From NCBI GenBank assembly GCA_027061805.1, contig JAMOWA010000040.1:1-50973 (forward strand): DNA of 50,973 nucleotides, in the 5' to 3' direction. The stretch is from Thermoanaerobaculia bacterium. GTDB lineage: Bacteria > Acidobacteriota > Thermoanaerobaculia > Thermoanaerobaculales > Sulfomarinibacteraceae. The position numbers and the translations under genes were made by a program. Below, piece after piece: positions 7,718 through 17,312 of this stretch. The notes beneath the pieces are model-generated. The model was not told where the DNA came from. It saw only the letters and a program-made list of their open reading frames with translations, and searched no databases. The first letter of the stretch is position 1. Each line of letters starts with the position of its first letter.

Positions 7718-7857
7718 CGTGGTGACGGGGAGCGGCGACGGCGGCGGCAGGATCCGGGTCCGGCAACCCCCTTCCTCTCACGTCATCCGACGGCCCCCCG
7801 GGCGGGGGGGTGGTCGTCTCACGCTTCCCGCGGGATGTCCCGCGGCCAGGTGGACGT

Positions 7858-8889
7858 CTACTCCGTCCGGATCACGTGGGTCTTGGCGATCATGTCGTGG
7901 AGCCCGCGCCTGTCCGGGGTGAACAGGATCATCAGGAACCCGATGTTCATGGTGAACCCGTTCACCATGTACCCCAGGACCCTGAGGATCGCGGTGCCGT
8001 GGCCCGGGGGCTCCACGCCGTCGTCGCGGACCACCTTCAGGTGGAGGAGCTTCTTGCCGGGCGTGGCGCCGGACCTGGCCCAGAAGTGCACGAAGTACCC
8101 GATGGAAAGGGCGAAGGCCAGCAGGTAGCCGAGGCCCATCAGGAGGGCGCCCAGGGCCGGTACCTTCCGCATGAGGACGGCGCCGATGCCCCCGAAGACC
8201 AGCATGACGACGAGGATGCCCGCGGAGACGATGAGGCCGTCGATGAGGTAGGCGGCCAGCCGGGGGAGGAACCCGCCGTACTCGCCGCCCTGCTCCCACG
8301 AGGGTTCCGGCGCGAGGGGAACCCCCGGCGGGGTGGCGGAAGGGACGCTGACCGGAGGTGGCGGCACCGGAGCGGCGACAGGCGGTGGTGGCGGAGCGGG
8401 AGCGGCGACCGGCGGTGGCGGCGGAGCGGGAGCGGCGACCGGCGGTGGTGGCGGAGCCTGCGGAGGCGGTCCGGGGACCGCCTGTGGCTGTGCCGGGGTT
8501 GGAGGCGGCGGTGGCGGGGCCTGGGGGGCCGGGGGTCCCGGTGCCGGCGGCGCCATGGGCTCCACGTCGAACATGACCGTGGCCGCGGGTGCCTCCTCGG
8601 CCTCGAATCGGAGCTCCGCCCGCCCCAGCAGGACCACGTCGCCATGGCTCAGCAGCTGCTCCGTGATCCGCTTCTTGTTCACGAAGGTCCCGTTGGCGCT
8701 TCCCAGGTCCACGAGCAGCCAGCCGCCGTCGCCAGGCATGAGCTTGGCGTGCCGGCGGGAGACGGAGGGCTCGTTGAGCACCACCGTGTTGTCACGGGAC
8801 CGGCCGAGCGTGATCTCCTGGTCGTCGAATTCGATGACCGGGGTGCCCTCCCCGGCGACCTCCGCCTGGACGATGACGAGCTTGGGCAT
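7858..8889 (-). CDS. FHA domain - proline-rich linker - RDD membrane protein
   Basis: The N-terminal FHA domain (about 1-95) has GRS (29-31), SRRHA (44-48) and GSANGTFVN (63-71), the phosphothreonine-peptide binding residues. A linker of about 85 residues is almost pure Pro/Ala/Val and includes three copies of a 30-bp repeat. The C-terminal RDD domain (about 205-343) carries several membrane segments and GATPGKKLLHLKVV. The ATG at 8889 is preceded by AGGAGGTTTCCG; the upstream in-frame ATG at 8934 lacks one. Such proteins probably sit in the inner membrane and recruit phosphorylated partners, but no kinase is encoded nearby. GC-rich inverted repeats at about 7788-7852 follow the stop and may terminate transcription. 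Function is inferred from domains only. Confidence 0.88.
   Translation of the reverse strand: MPKLVIVQAEVAGEGTPVIEFDDQEITLGRSRDNTVVLNEPSVSRRHAKLMPGDGGWLLVDLGSANGTFVNKKRITEQLLSHGDVVLLGRAELRFEAEEAPAATVMFDVEPMAPPAPGPPAPQAPPPPPPTPAQPQAVPGPPPQAPPPPPVAAPAPPPPPVAAPAPPPPPVAAPVPPPPVSVPSATPPGVPLAPEPSWEQGGEYGGFLPRLAAYLIDGLIVSAGILVVMLVFGGIGAVLMRKVPALGALLMGLGYLLAFALSIGYFVHFWARSGATPGKKLLHLKVVRDDGVEPPGHGTAILRVLGYMVNGFTMNIGFLMILFTPDRRGLHDMIAKTHVIRTE
8371..8460. repeat. Three tandem 30-bp repeats within the FHA-RDD linker
   Basis: Units at 8371-8400, 8401-8430 and 8431-8460 differ by a few bases and encode a PPPPPVAAPA-like decapeptide on the minus strand. In-frame length variation is likely. Confidence 0.85.
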
Positions 8890-9005
8890 CGGAAACCTCC
8901 TGCCAACTCCCGGAACGAACCACCGGACCACCATCCCCGAGACCGGCCAGGGCGAGGCAATCCAGACGAGTCGTCCCCTGGCGTTCCTGCGAGCCTGTTT
9001 TTCTC

Positions 9006-9014
9006 AATATACCA
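9006..9014 (-). promoter_or_regulatory. Extended -10 promoter for the FHA-RDD gene
   Basis: Minus strand TGG-TATATT, hexamer 9011-9006, with the TGn extension and no clear -35. It predicts a 5' leader of about 110 nt before ATG 8889. The rest of 8890-9195 holds no gene I recognise. Confidence 0.45.
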
Positions 9015-9195
9015 CGGCGTCGCCGCGGTACGGTGCCGTGGAGCCGGCGGACTGGCACGGGGTGATGGTGTCCCGGATCATCGAGGCCATCAGCAGGTGG
9101 AACGGGTTGCGGCGGAGCCGGTAGAGAAGGGAGAGCGGGATCTGGAGCTGGCCGGACTCCCCCTTCGGGCCGAGGCTGCCCGGGTGGAGCAGGTT

Positions 9196-9241
9196 GGCAC
9201 CGCGGCCCGCCAGGAGGGAGGCCTGCTCCGGCCGCGGTGCC
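9196..9241 (-). terminator. Strong hairpin just after the porin stop codon
   Basis: Perfect 12-bp inverted arms GGCACCGCGGCC at 9196-9207 and 9230-9241, starting 4 nt past the porin-like gene's stop on the minus strand. There is no T-run, so it may stabilise the 3' end or act with Rho rather than terminate intrinsically. Confidence 0.5.
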
Positions 9242-9244
9242 GGT

Positions 9245-10480
9245 TCAGAAGAGGAGTTGCCACTGGAGGATCCAGCCGCTGGCCAGGTGGCCGGCCGTGC
9301 CGGTCCAGCGGGTGGTGTCTCCCGTGACCAGGACGTAGTTGATGACGATCCTGTGCCTCTGGAGGATGCGGGAGCCGCTGCCGAGGGGCGCCAGGTACCA
9401 GTTGAGGCCGAAAAAGATGTTGGCCAGTCTTGCGTCGGGGTGCCCCGGCTTGCTGGTTCGCGCCAGGTAGGGGCGCACCACGGCCTGGAGCGTGGGCAGC
9501 ACCATGAAGCCGGCCGACAGGTATCCGCACCGTTCATTCCAGCCGGACAGCCCCCGGATGTTCCGGCCATGGATCAGCTCGGCCTTGAGGTCCCACCGCC
9601 CCCGTTCCGAGGCGATGCCCACGTCCCAGACGGTGTAGTCGGCGGTTCGGGCCCCACCGGCGTCCTGGGAGAACCCCCACGACGTCTCCACGTGCAGGGC
9701 CGGGCCGCGGTCGAAGTGGAGCCTCACGGCCCCGGCCAGGGACTCGCCCACGAGGGAGGGGTGCCATCGCACCGCGCTGCTGCGCCCGGCGGGGTTGAAG
9801 ATCCCGATGTCGTACCCCCAGCCCCAGCCTTGCCGCTCGTGGCCGATCTCGAGGCCGTTGCACCGGGGCCCCTCGCGCCCGCGCCGGCCGATGAGGCGCC
9901 CGGAGAGCAGGAACCCCATGCTCCGCTCGAGCACCAGGCCCTTCTCCCCGGCCCGCTCGGCGATGTCGAGGTCCCAGCCGGGTACGCTGAACTCCATGCC
10001 CACGGGAATCCGGATCAGGCCGAGCCTCGCGAAGGCCGCGTCGGACCAGCGGTGGGCCACGAAGGCGCACTTGACCATGCTGGGAAGGCCACCCGGAGAA
10101 CTGGTGTGGGACTTGGAGAAGTCCAGGGCCAGCTTGCCGGCGATCGGTCCCTGGAAGTACATGAAGCCGAGCCTCAGGGTCTGGGCGCGGAAGAACGGCC
10201 CCCCGGCCCGTGACATTCCTGCTCCACCGCGGAGCTCCACCTGGGAGAGGCCACAGAGCGACAGCCTGAGGGTCTCTCCATCCACGTGTTCGGTGAGGGT
10301 GATCCTCGCCCCTGCCGGAGGGAGTGCCATCAGGTGGAGGAGCAGGACGATCACGGAAACGGACCGCCACAGGAACCGCGGACCGTGCGTGCGCTCGCCG
10401 CCTCCGGGGGCGGTGCCCGGTGACTCCAGGAAACCGCCCGTCCGGTGGTCGGCCCGTCTGGATCGCGGCGAAGGGACCAT
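9245..10480 (-). CDS. Outer-membrane porin-like beta-barrel protein (OprO/P-like)
   Basis: The product is up to 411 residues. A hydrophobic export signal is visible (SVIVLLLHLMALPPAGA, about residues 40-57), followed by alternating beta-strand-like segments. It ends in WQLLF with a terminal Phe, the usual outer-membrane barrel C-terminus. The signal is unusually far from the ATG at 10480 (SD-like GGGGGG), so a later start near residue 35-40 is possible. FFRAQTLRLGFMYFQGPIAGKLALDF and RIPVGMEF resemble phosphate-selective porin O/P-type proteins. The substrate is not deducible. It is divergent from the chemosensory operon; a link to that signalling is possible but unproven. No operon partner. 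Confidence 0.65.
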   Translation of the reverse strand: MVPSPRSRRADHRTGGFLESPGTAPGGGERTHGPRFLWRSVSVIVLLLHLMALPPAGARITLTEHVDGETLRLSLCGLSQVELRGGAGMSRAGGPFFRAQTLRLGFMYFQGPIAGKLALDFSKSHTSSPGGLPSMVKCAFVAHRWSDAAFARLGLIRIPVGMEFSVPGWDLDIAERAGEKGLVLERSMGFLLSGRLIGRRGREGPRCNGLEIGHERQGWGWGYDIGIFNPAGRSSAVRWHPSLVGESLAGAVRLHFDRGPALHVETSWGFSQDAGGARTADYTVWDVGIASERGRWDLKAELIHGRNIRGLSGWNERCGYLSAGFMVLPTLQAVVRPYLARTSKPGHPDARLANIFFGLNWYLAPLGSGSRILQRHRIVINYVLVTGDTTRWTGTAGHLASGWILQWQLLF

Positions 10481-10679
10481 CGTCCCCCCGGGCGGAGCAA
10501 TGCCCGTTCCAGGAGGGAACCACGGGCCGGCCAGCGCATTTCCGGGACGTGTTGAAATTACGTCTCTTCTGGGAGTGACAAACCGGGTGGGTGTGTTACC
10601 GGCCCGTTACAGCGGCCGGAGCGGGGGTTTCCAGTCGGAAGCCTCCGTGCGGCACACGCCGGGCTCCGATCCACTCCGG

Positions 10680-10708
10680 TTGTTCCAGCTGGTTCTCCCC
10701 TGTAGACT
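10680..10708 (+). promoter_or_regulatory. Promoter of the chemosensory operon
   Basis: TTGTTC (10680-10685), 17-nt spacer, TAGACT (10703-10708). It predicts a leader of about 65 nt before GTG 10780. The 300-bp gap 10481-10779 is otherwise the shared control region with the divergent porin gene; a minus-strand TTGTCA-15-TAATTT (581-555 of the 10-kb block) may serve the porin. Confidence 0.55.
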
Positions 10709-10779
10709 CGAGAGAGCATCGACCGCCGCCGCCTGCGGCCTGCGGGGTGCGGAGGTGGTCCGGGGAACGGGGGTACACC

Positions 10780-12738
10780 GTGTTCAGGACGTATGGAATC
10801 CAGCGCAAGCTCGTGCTTGCCATCGTCATCGTTCTTCTGCTCCTCCTGGGTGGCCTGGGGCTCGCCGCTGTCAAGTACATGGGTGACATGACCCGGTCCA
10901 GGGTGTACGGGGCGGCGCTCCGGAACGTGAACATCGGGGCTCGCCGGATCGTCGGCTTCCTCTCCGAGAGGTCACGGATCGTCCTGGCCCTGACGGAGGA
11001 TCCCCAGCTCCTCGACTGGGCCGAGGCGCGGAACAGTGACACCAGGGACCTCGGGGGTGATCGGGATTACCGTCAGCTCATCGAGTACCTGAGACGGCTC
11101 ACGGACTCGGATCCCATGGTGCTGTCGACCTTCTTTGCCCTCAACGGCACGGGGGAGTATTTCAGGGAGGACGGGAAGGTCGTTCCCGTGGAGGGGTACG
11201 ACGCCCGGACAAGGCCCTGGTGGAAGGACGCCGTTCGCGAGGACAGGCTGTACGTGGCAGAGCCCATCACGGACCTGGACCGCGGAACGGTCTCGGTGAC
11301 CGTCCAGACAACGTTTCGCAATGACGACGGGGCATTGCTCGGGGTGGCAGGAGTGGATGTGCTGCTGACCACCGTGGGCGAGGTGGTGAACCAGACCAAG
11401 TACGAGGGCGAGGGCGTGGGTTTTCTCATCGGTGGCGATGGGAAGATCGTCTACCACCCCGACGTGAAGGTGGGAGGTGACGGAGCCTCGGATCGTCCCA
11501 TGGCTGGCGAGGTGTTTGCCGACGGGAAGGGTTTTTCCGGAGCTCTCCAGCGGATGCAGGGGGGTGAGAAGGGTCTTGACCTCGTGACCTGGAAGGGGAA
11601 GCGGTACTATCTCTTCTTCGCCCCCGTGGTGGCCCACGAGCCGGCCATGAACTGGTCCCTGGGTCTCCTGATTCCCGAGGGCGTCGTGTCGGGCCCCATC
11701 AACCGGGTCAGGTTGACGTCGATGCTGGGCGTGCTGCTGATCATCGGAATCGTCACGATGATCCTGATCAGCCTGACGTCGTCGATGGTGGTGCAGCCGG
11801 TGAACCGCCTGGTGGAACGGTTCCGGGACATCGCCAGCGGCAAGGGTGACCTGACCCACACCGTCGAGGTGGACTCCCAGGACGAGCTCGGGGAGCTGGG
11901 GTCGCTGTTCAACACCTTCATGGCTGGCATCCGCGAGGACATCTCCTCGGTGGCCACCCTGTCGGAGACCCTGGCAGGTGCCTCGGACCACCTCTTCAGG
12001 CTTTCCCAGCAGATTGCCAGCGCCACCGAGGAGACCTCCAGCCAGGCGGGCATGGTGTCCGCAGCTGCCGAGCAGGTGAGCACCAACGTGCAGTCCGTGG
12101 CCACCGCCACGGAGGAGATGAGCTCCAGCATCCGTGAGATTGCCCGGAGCACCAGCGATGCAGCCCGGGTGGCCAACGAGGCCGTGGTCATCGCGGATGA
12201 CACGGTTCATCGTTTCGACGAGCTCATGTCCAGCGGTGACAAGATCGCCCAGGTGGTGGAGGTCATCCGGACCATCGCGGACCAGACCAACCTCCTGGCG
12301 CTCAACGCCTCCATCGAGGCCGCCCGGGCCGGCGAGGCCGGGAAGGGCTTCGCGGTGGTGGCCGGGGAGGTCAAGGCGCTGGCGAACCAGACCTCCGAGG
12401 CCACTGGAGAGATCGAGTCCAGCGTCCTGGCGATCCGGAAGTTCACCATGGCGGCGGGCGAGGCCATCGAGAAGGTCACGGAGATCATCGGCAAGATCAA
12501 CGAGATCCAGACGGTGATTGCCTCGGCGGTGGAGCAGCAGAGTGCCACCACATCCGAGATCGGCCAGAACGTGGCAGAGGCCGCGCGCGGGGTGGACGAC
12601 ATCGCCCGGAGCATCGCGAGCTTCGCCGAGGTGGCCCAGGAGACGGCCTCCGGGGCGAGCTCCATCCAGGAGAGTGCGGAGTCGGTGGCGGAGACCGCAG
12701 CCCAGCTCAAGGCCATCGTCGGGAGGTTCCGATTCTGA
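10780..12738 (+). CDS. Methyl-accepting chemotaxis protein with dCache sensor
   Basis: This 652-residue transmembrane receptor has TM1 at about 11-30, a periplasmic double-Cache sensor with RTRPWW (about 146-151) and [11 protein letters not shown]2 near 305-330, HAMP, then the signalling domain. The hairpin tip [20 protein letters not shown] lies at about 507-526. RTRPWW-type Cache domains often bind amino acids or related small ligands. No C-terminal CheR-tethering pentapeptide is present (ends GRFRF). GTG 10780 is the only in-frame start just before the TM1 leader; the preceding GGGGGT is a modest SD. It is the first gene of the operon hpt-cheAWYBR-cheX, so it is probably the dedicated receptor for this array. 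Confidence 0.93.
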   Translation: MFRTYGIQRKLVLAIVIVLLLLLGGLGLAAVKYMGDMTRSRVYGAALRNVNIGARRIVGFLSERSRIVLALTEDPQLLDWAEARNSDTRDLGGDRDYRQLIEYLRRLTDSDPMVLSTFFALNGTGEYFREDGKVVPVEGYDARTRPWWKDAVREDRLYVAEPITDLDRGTVSVTVQTTFRNDDGALLGVAGVDVLLTTVGEVVNQTKYEGEGVGFLIGGDGKIVYHPDVKVGGDGASDRPMAGEVFADGKGFSGALQRMQGGEKGLDLVTWKGKRYYLFFAPVVAHEPAMNWSLGLLIPEGVVSGPINRVRLTSMLGVLLIIGIVTMILISLTSSMVVQPVNRLVERFRDIASGKGDLTHTVEVDSQDELGELGSLFNTFMAGIREDISSVATLSETLAGASDHLFRLSQQIASATEETSSQAGMVSAAAEQVSTNVQSVATATEEMSSSIREIARSTSDAARVANEAVVIADDTVHRFDELMSSGDKIAQVVEVIRTIADQTNLLALNASIEAARAGEAGKGFAVVAGEVKALANQTSEATGEIESSVLAIRKFTMAAGEAIEKVTEIIGKINEIQTVIASAVEQQSATTSEIGQNVAEAARGVDDIARSIASFAEVAQETASGASSIQESAESVAETAAQLKAIVGRFRF

Positions 12739-12789
12739 TGGTTCCGGCGTGCTCCGCGGGTTGTGGTGTCGGCCCGGAAATGTGAAGGG

Positions 12790-13167
12790 ATGAGCGTGGA
12801 CGAGATCCTGGCCGAGTTCCTGGAGGAGGCGGGCGAGATGCTGGAGCAGCTCCGCACCGTCCTGGACGAGGCCGGGTCCGGTGGGAGGTTCCGGTGGGCG
12901 GACGCCTACCGCTCGGTCCACGTGATCCGTGGTGCGGCGGGTTTCCTCGCCATGCCCCGGGTGGAGCGGATCGCCGCGGCGGGCGAGCTGCTGTTCGGGC
13001 GGCTGGATTCCGATGCCATCGAGGTCTCCGGAGCATGTCTGGACGCAGGTCGGCGAATCCACCGGGCCCTCGATGAGCTTCTCGATGTGGTGGGCCAGGG
13101 GGGGGCGGAACCGCAGGGGGACGACACACCACTCCTGGAAGCGCTGCACCGGGTGGTGGGCACATGA
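12790..13167 (+). CDS. Stand-alone Hpt (histidine phosphotransfer) domain protein
   Basis: This 125-residue helical protein aligns by motif with Hpt domains. SVHVIRGAAGFLAM places the phosphorylatable His at residue 44, with Arg in place of the usual Lys (HxxRG rather than HxxKG). It resembles the P1 domain of the downstream CheA and could be a paralogous duplication acting as an extra phosphate acceptor or sink. The start is uncertain: ATG 12790 is abutted by GAAGGG with no spacing, while GTG 12763 would add nine residues. Its stop overlaps the cheA start (ATGA), so the two are translationally coupled. Confidence 0.75.
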   Translation: MSVDEILAEFLEEAGEMLEQLRTVLDEAGSGGRFRWADAYRSVHVIRGAAGFLAMPRVERIAAAGELLFGRLDSDAIEVSGACLDAGRRIHRALDELLDVVGQGGAEPQGDDTPLLEALHRVVGT

Positions 13168-15404
13168 CCGGCCGGGGTACCGGAGGCCAGGGTGGTTCCA
13201 TGGGTGAGCTGGATCCCATCGTCCGGGAGTTCCTGGCCGAGAGCCAGGAGAACCTGGAGCAGGTGGATCGGGACCTGGTGAACCTGGAGGGAGGCTCCAC
13301 CGACCAGGGATTGCTCGACAGGGTCTTCCGGGCCATCCACACCATCAAGGGGACCTGCGGCTTCCTCGGCTTTGGCAGGCTCGAGGCCCTCAGCCATGCC
13401 GGAGAGAGCCTGCTCGGGCACCTCAGGGACAGAAAGCGGAAGGTCACACCTGACATCTCGGCGGCCCTGATGGAAATGGTCGATGCTCTCCGGAGTGTCA
13501 TGCAGGCCATCGAACGGACCGGGTCGGACGAGAGGCCCGGAGTGGATCTCGACGGTCTCATGCAACGGCTCACGGACCTTGCCCCGGTGGAGGATCCGGG
13601 CGAGGCAGGACGTGGTGGTGGGATCGCCGGAGAGGGTGTCGGCAGCGGATCGGGAAGCCGGTCCGGTGGCGGAGCGGAGGGGAAGGTCGCGGTGGTGAAG
13701 GAGGGGGCGGACTCCTTCGTGCGGGTGGATGTGCGGGTGCTGGACCGGCTCATGGACCTGGCCGGAGAGCTGGTCCTGGTCCGGAACCAGCTGGTGGGGC
13801 GCGAAAACGGATCCCGGGAGCGTTCGCCGTCCCTGCAGCAGCTCGACGGCATCGTGGGAGAGCTCCAGGATGCCGTCATGAGGACCCGGCTCCAGCCCGT
13901 GAGCCGCATCTGGGGACGGTTCCCCAGGCTCGTGCGGGACCTGGCAGCAGCATGCGGCAAGATGGTGAAGCTCCAGATGGAGGGGGGATCCACGGAGCTG
14001 GACCGGAGCCTCATCGAGGCCATCCGGGATCCCCTCACCCACCTGGTGCGCAACGCGGTGGACCATGGCATCGAGGCTCCCGACTGCCGGTTGTCGGCGG
14101 GGAAACCCCTGGAAGGTCTCCTGTGGCTCCGCGCCTACCACGAGGCGGGCAAGGTGGTGATCGAGGTGGGGGATGACGGTGCGGGGATCGACACCGAGGC
14201 CGTCCTGGAGCGTGCCGTGGAACGGGGGCTCGTGTCACCGGACGCGGCACGGACCATGGGCCCCGGAGAGATCGAGCAGCTGATCTTCAGACCGGGCTTC
14301 ACCACCACGGAGACTGTCTCCCATCTCTCCGGAAGAGGCGTGGGCCTCGACGTGGTGCGCACCAACATCGAACGGCTGAACGGGCACGTGGAGGTGGAGA
14401 CCACACCGGGCGAGGGTACGGTGTTCCGCCTCACCATTCCCCTGACCCTGGCCATCCTTCAGGTCGTGGTGGTGGAGTGCGCTGGCCAGCGGTTCACCAT
14501 CCCGCAGGTGGCCATCTGTGAGATGATCCGACCGGGCGCTGCGGACAGTGGTCCGGGGATCGAGATGGTCCACGGCGCACCGGTCTTCCGTGTTCGCGGC
14601 CGCCTTCTCACGCTCGTGGATCTCGGTGTGGAGCTCGGGCTCCGTGAGGAGGTCGGGGACGATGGCGTGATCGTGGTGGCCGAGGCCGACGGGGGGGAGT
14701 ACGGCCTGATCGTGGACAGGGTGTTCGATACCCAGGAAATCGTGGTGAAACCGTTAGGCCGGCTCCTCGAGCATCTTTCCGTCTACGCCGGAGCCACCAT
14801 CATGGGCGATGGCCGGGTGGCCCTGATCCTGGACGTTCCCGGGCTGGCCCAGCGGACCAATCTTTCCAGCGAGGAGACCGTCGTGCCGGTTCCCCGGGAA
14901 GCGGAGAGTGTGGAGGAGGACCTTGAGTCGTGGCTGGTGTTCCGGAGCCCCGACAATGGCAGGATGGCGGTTCCCCTGCACCAGGTGGTCCGCCTGGAGC
15001 ACCTCCCGGGACACACCGTCGAGCATCTCGGGGGAAGCCGGGCCATCCAGTACAGGGGCGACATGCTCCCGCTGGTCTTCGTCTTCGACCATCTGGAGGA
15101 GCGGCGGAAGGTCAGGCGTGTGGAGCACGATGGGGAGCGCGCCCAGAACCTCGTGGTCTACGAGCACGGCGGGGGCACGGTGGGGCTGGTGGTGGGGCGG
15201 GTGCTCGACATCGTGAAGCAGACCGTGGCGGTCCGGCGTCCCTCGAGCCGCGAGGGAATCGTCGAGTGCGCCGTGATCCGGGACCGCCTGACGGAGATCC
15301 TGGATGTGGACTGGGTGGTCCGTGCGGCGGATCCCCCGGTGCTGGGACCGCCCTCACATCTCCTGGTGGTCCATGACGAGGGAGGGGACCAGTGGAGCAG
15401 CTGA
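13164..15404 (+). CDS. cheA: Chemotaxis histidine kinase CheA with two C-terminal CheW domains, no P2
   Basis: The product is 746 residues (734 if translation starts at ATG 13200). P1/Hpt carries AIHTIKGTCGFLGF with His59. A Gly/Ser-rich linker (about 155-172) stands where a P2 domain would be. Dimerisation follows, then the ATPase with N box HLVRNAVDHG (about 292-301), G1 DDGAGID (about 337) and G2 GRGVGLD (about 391). Two consecutive CheW-like domains (about 425-570 and 585-735) replace the usual one. The kinase autophosphorylates on the P1 His and passes phosphate to CheY and CheB. The absent P2 suggests direct transfer, and the extra CheW may change array geometry. Start overlaps hpt by ATGA; the end overlaps cheW by 13 nt. 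Confidence 0.95.
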   Translation: MTGRGTGGQGGSMGELDPIVREFLAESQENLEQVDRDLVNLEGGSTDQGLLDRVFRAIHTIKGTCGFLGFGRLEALSHAGESLLGHLRDRKRKVTPDISAALMEMVDALRSVMQAIERTGSDERPGVDLDGLMQRLTDLAPVEDPGEAGRGGGIAGEGVGSGSGSRSGGGAEGKVAVVKEGADSFVRVDVRVLDRLMDLAGELVLVRNQLVGRENGSRERSPSLQQLDGIVGELQDAVMRTRLQPVSRIWGRFPRLVRDLAAACGKMVKLQMEGGSTELDRSLIEAIRDPLTHLVRNAVDHGIEAPDCRLSAGKPLEGLLWLRAYHEAGKVVIEVGDDGAGIDTEAVLERAVERGLVSPDAARTMGPGEIEQLIFRPGFTTTETVSHLSGRGVGLDVVRTNIERLNGHVEVETTPGEGTVFRLTIPLTLAILQVVVVECAGQRFTIPQVAICEMIRPGAADSGPGIEMVHGAPVFRVRGRLLTLVDLGVELGLREEVGDDGVIVVAEADGGEYGLIVDRVFDTQEIVVKPLGRLLEHLSVYAGATIMGDGRVALILDVPGLAQRTNLSSEETVVPVPREAESVEEDLESWLVFRSPDNGRMAVPLHQVVRLEHLPGHTVEHLGGSRAIQYRGDMLPLVFVFDHLEERRKVRRVEHDGERAQNLVVYEHGGGTVGLVVGRVLDIVKQTVAVRRPSSREGIVECAVIRDRLTEILDVDWVVRAADPPVLGPPSHLLVVHDEGGDQWSS

Positions 15405-15826
15405 CCACGTTCCGCCTGGGCAGCCACTGGTGCGGCATCCCGCTGGAGACGGTACAGGAGGCGGTGGTGGCGGGTGAGGTGACCCCGGTCCCGCTGTCTC
15501 CGCCCGAGGTCGTGGGCCTGATCAACCTCCGGGGACGGATCATCACCGTGGTGGACCTGGCCCCTGTCCTCCATCTCGAGACAGCGGAGTCCGGAGGCGC
15601 CCGGATGCAGGTGGTACTTGACGGGACGTGGCGTGACGTGAGCCTCCTTGTGGATCGCATGGACGATGTGATCACGGTGGAGGAGGAGAATCTGGAGCCC
15701 CCACCGGAGACCCTGGACGAGGGCATCCGGAACCTGATCACGGGGGCGTTCGAACGGCCGGGAGGCATCGTGCTGTCCCTGGACCTGGAGCAAATCCTGG
15801 CCTCGGTGCTCGGGAGGGATCGGTGA
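15392..15826 (+). CDS. cheW: Chemotaxis coupling protein CheW
   Basis: This 144-residue protein consists of one CheW SH3-like domain (LTTFRLGSHWCGIPLETVQE, LINLRGRIITVVDLAPVL, DDVITVEEENLEPPP), the canonical scaffold linking receptors to CheA. GTG 15392 lies inside the 3' end of cheA, consistent with coupled translation. It is a third CheW module in addition to the two in CheA, so the array likely has unusual CheW stoichiometry. Confidence 0.93.
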   Translation: MEQLTTFRLGSHWCGIPLETVQEAVVAGEVTPVPLSPPEVVGLINLRGRIITVVDLAPVLHLETAESGGARMQVVLDGTWRDVSLLVDRMDDVITVEEENLEPPPETLDEGIRNLITGAFERPGGIVLSLDLEQILASVLGRDR

Positions 15827-15866
15827 CGCGACGGAGCTGGCCGTGCCATGCAATGTGGAGGTGGCG

Positions 15867-16238
15867 ATGCGGGTGCTGGTGATCGACGATTCGAGGGCCA
15901 TGCGGGCCATTCTCGGCAAGCTCATGTCCGAGCTCGGCTTCGACGTGGTGACGGCGGCCCACGGGCTGGAAGGCCTGGAGCGGCTGGAGGAGGACGATGC
16001 CATCCGCCTGGTGCTGGTGGACTGGAACCTCCCGGAGATGAACGGCTACGAGTTCACCCTGGCCGTGCGTTCGGACTCGGGCTACGATGACGTCCGGCTG
16101 ATCATGGTGACGACGGAGACCGAGCAGGCGAGCGTCCAGAAGGCGCTCGACGCCGGTGTGGACGAGTACGTCATGAAGCCCTTCACCCGGGAGACCCTGG
16201 TGGAGAAGCTCTCGCTCCTGGATCTCCTGGAGGAGTAG
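15867..16238 (+). CDS. cheY: CheY-like single-domain response regulator
   Basis: This 123-residue receiver domain has the acidic pair D7/D8, phosphoacceptor D52 in VDWNLPEMNG, a Thr at 82/83 and Lys104 in VMKPFT, so all catalytic residues are present. ATG 15867 is preceded by GGAGGTGGCG; the frame could extend to GTG 15843 but without an SD. It is the output regulator of this operon. With no flagellar genes nearby, the target could be a flagellar motor, pili or a non-motility process. Confidence 0.93.
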   Translation: MRVLVIDDSRAMRAILGKLMSELGFDVVTAAHGLEGLERLEEDDAIRLVLVDWNLPEMNGYEFTLAVRSDSGYDDVRLIMVTTETEQASVQKALDAGVDEYVMKPFTRETLVEKLSLLDLLEE

Positions 16239-16244
16239 GGGGCC

Positions 16245-17312
16245 GTGCCGAAGATCCGGGTTCTCGTGGTGGACGACTCGGTGGTGATCCGCCGGGTGGT
16301 GACCCAGCTGCTCTCGGAGGACGAGGATCTCGAGGTGGTGGGCACGGCGGCGAACGGGGAGATTGCGCTGGCGAAGGTGGACCAGGTCAGTCCGGACATC
16401 GTCGTCCTGGACGTGGACATGCCCGAGATGGACGGCCTGGAGACCCTCACCCACCTCAAGCTGAAGAACCCCGAGCTCCCCGTCATCATGTTCAGCGGTC
16501 TCACCGAGCGCGGGGCGGACATCACCCTGGAGGCTCTCTTCCGTGGAGCGCTGGACTATGTCACCAAGCCCGGGAACTTCAGTGATGCCGAGGCCGCTCT
16601 CGCCGCCATCCGCCTGGAGCTCATTCCCAAGATCAAGATCGTCTGCAAGCCCGTGCGGGTCCGGCGCCGCCCCGAGCGGATCACGCCGGCGCGGACACCG
16701 GAGCATGGCGGTGGGGTCGTGGATGCCGTGGTGGTCGCGGCATCCACAGGGGGACCGGCGGCGCTGGCCTCGGTCCTTGACTCCTTCCAGGGCCCGCCTC
16801 CCGTCCCGGTGCTGGTGGTCCAGCACATGCCTCCGGTCTTCACCCGGTACCTGGCCATGCAGCTGGCCACCAAGACGGGGCTCAAGGTGGAGGAGGGCAG
16901 GGACGGGGTGCCGGTCCGGCCCGGCGAGGTGTGGATCGCCCCTGGAGATCACCACATGCTCGTGGAGAGGGCAGGGGAGAGGGTCCGGCTGCGGCTGGAC
17001 CGTGGTCCCCGGGAGAACTCCCTGAGACCTGCCGCCGACGTCCTGTTCCGGTCTGCTGTCCGGGCCTGGGGTGGTGGCGTGCTGGGCATGGTGCTCACCG
17101 GGATGGGCCGGGACGGACTGCGCGGAGCGGAGGCGATTCACCAGGCGGGCGGGAGCATCGTGGTCCAGGACGAGGCCTCCAGCGTGGTCTGGGGCATGCC
17201 GGGCAACATCGTGGCCGGCGGCCTGGCCGACACGGTGCTTCCCGCGGACGAGCTGGGGCCGTGGCTGGTCGCCAGGCTCGAGGCCGGCCGGGAAGGCAGC
17301 AGGGACGGATGA
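16245..17312 (+). CDS. cheB: Protein-glutamate methylesterase CheB
   Basis: This 355-residue protein combines an N-terminal receiver (D9/D10, phosphoacceptor D56, K near 103 in VTKPGNF) with a C-terminal methylesterase/deamidase domain. Catalytic triad: Ser167 in AASTGGPAAL, His194 in VQHMPPVF, Asp290 in GMGRDGL. It demethylates receptor glutamates for adaptation and is activated by CheA phosphorylation. GTG 16245 is 6 nt after the cheY stop. The stop overlaps the cheR start by ATGA. Confidence 0.95.
   Translation: MPKIRVLVVDDSVVIRRVVTQLLSEDEDLEVVGTAANGEIALAKVDQVSPDIVVLDVDMPEMDGLETLTHLKLKNPELPVIMFSGLTERGADITLEALFRGALDYVTKPGNFSDAEAALAAIRLELIPKIKIVCKPVRVRRRPERITPARTPEHGGGVVDAVVVAASTGGPAALASVLDSFQGPPPVPVLVVQHMPPVFTRYLAMQLATKTGLKVEEGRDGVPVRPGEVWIAPGDHHMLVERAGERVRLRLDRGPRENSLRPAADVLFRSAVRAWGGGVLGMVLTGMGRDGLRGAEAIHQAGGSIVVQDEASSVVWGMPGNIVAGGLADTVLPADELGPWLVARLEAGREGSRDG

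Noticed and set aside
9004-9570. Minus-strand ORF of 188 codons overlapping the porin 3' end
   Set aside because: Most of it is out of frame with the porin-like gene; the unique C-terminal 70 residues match nothing I recognise.
10972-13149. 725-codon antisense frame over the MCP gene
   Set aside because: The MCP frame has TM, HAMP and hairpin-tip motifs; the antisense product is His/Asp/Leu-biased with no motif.
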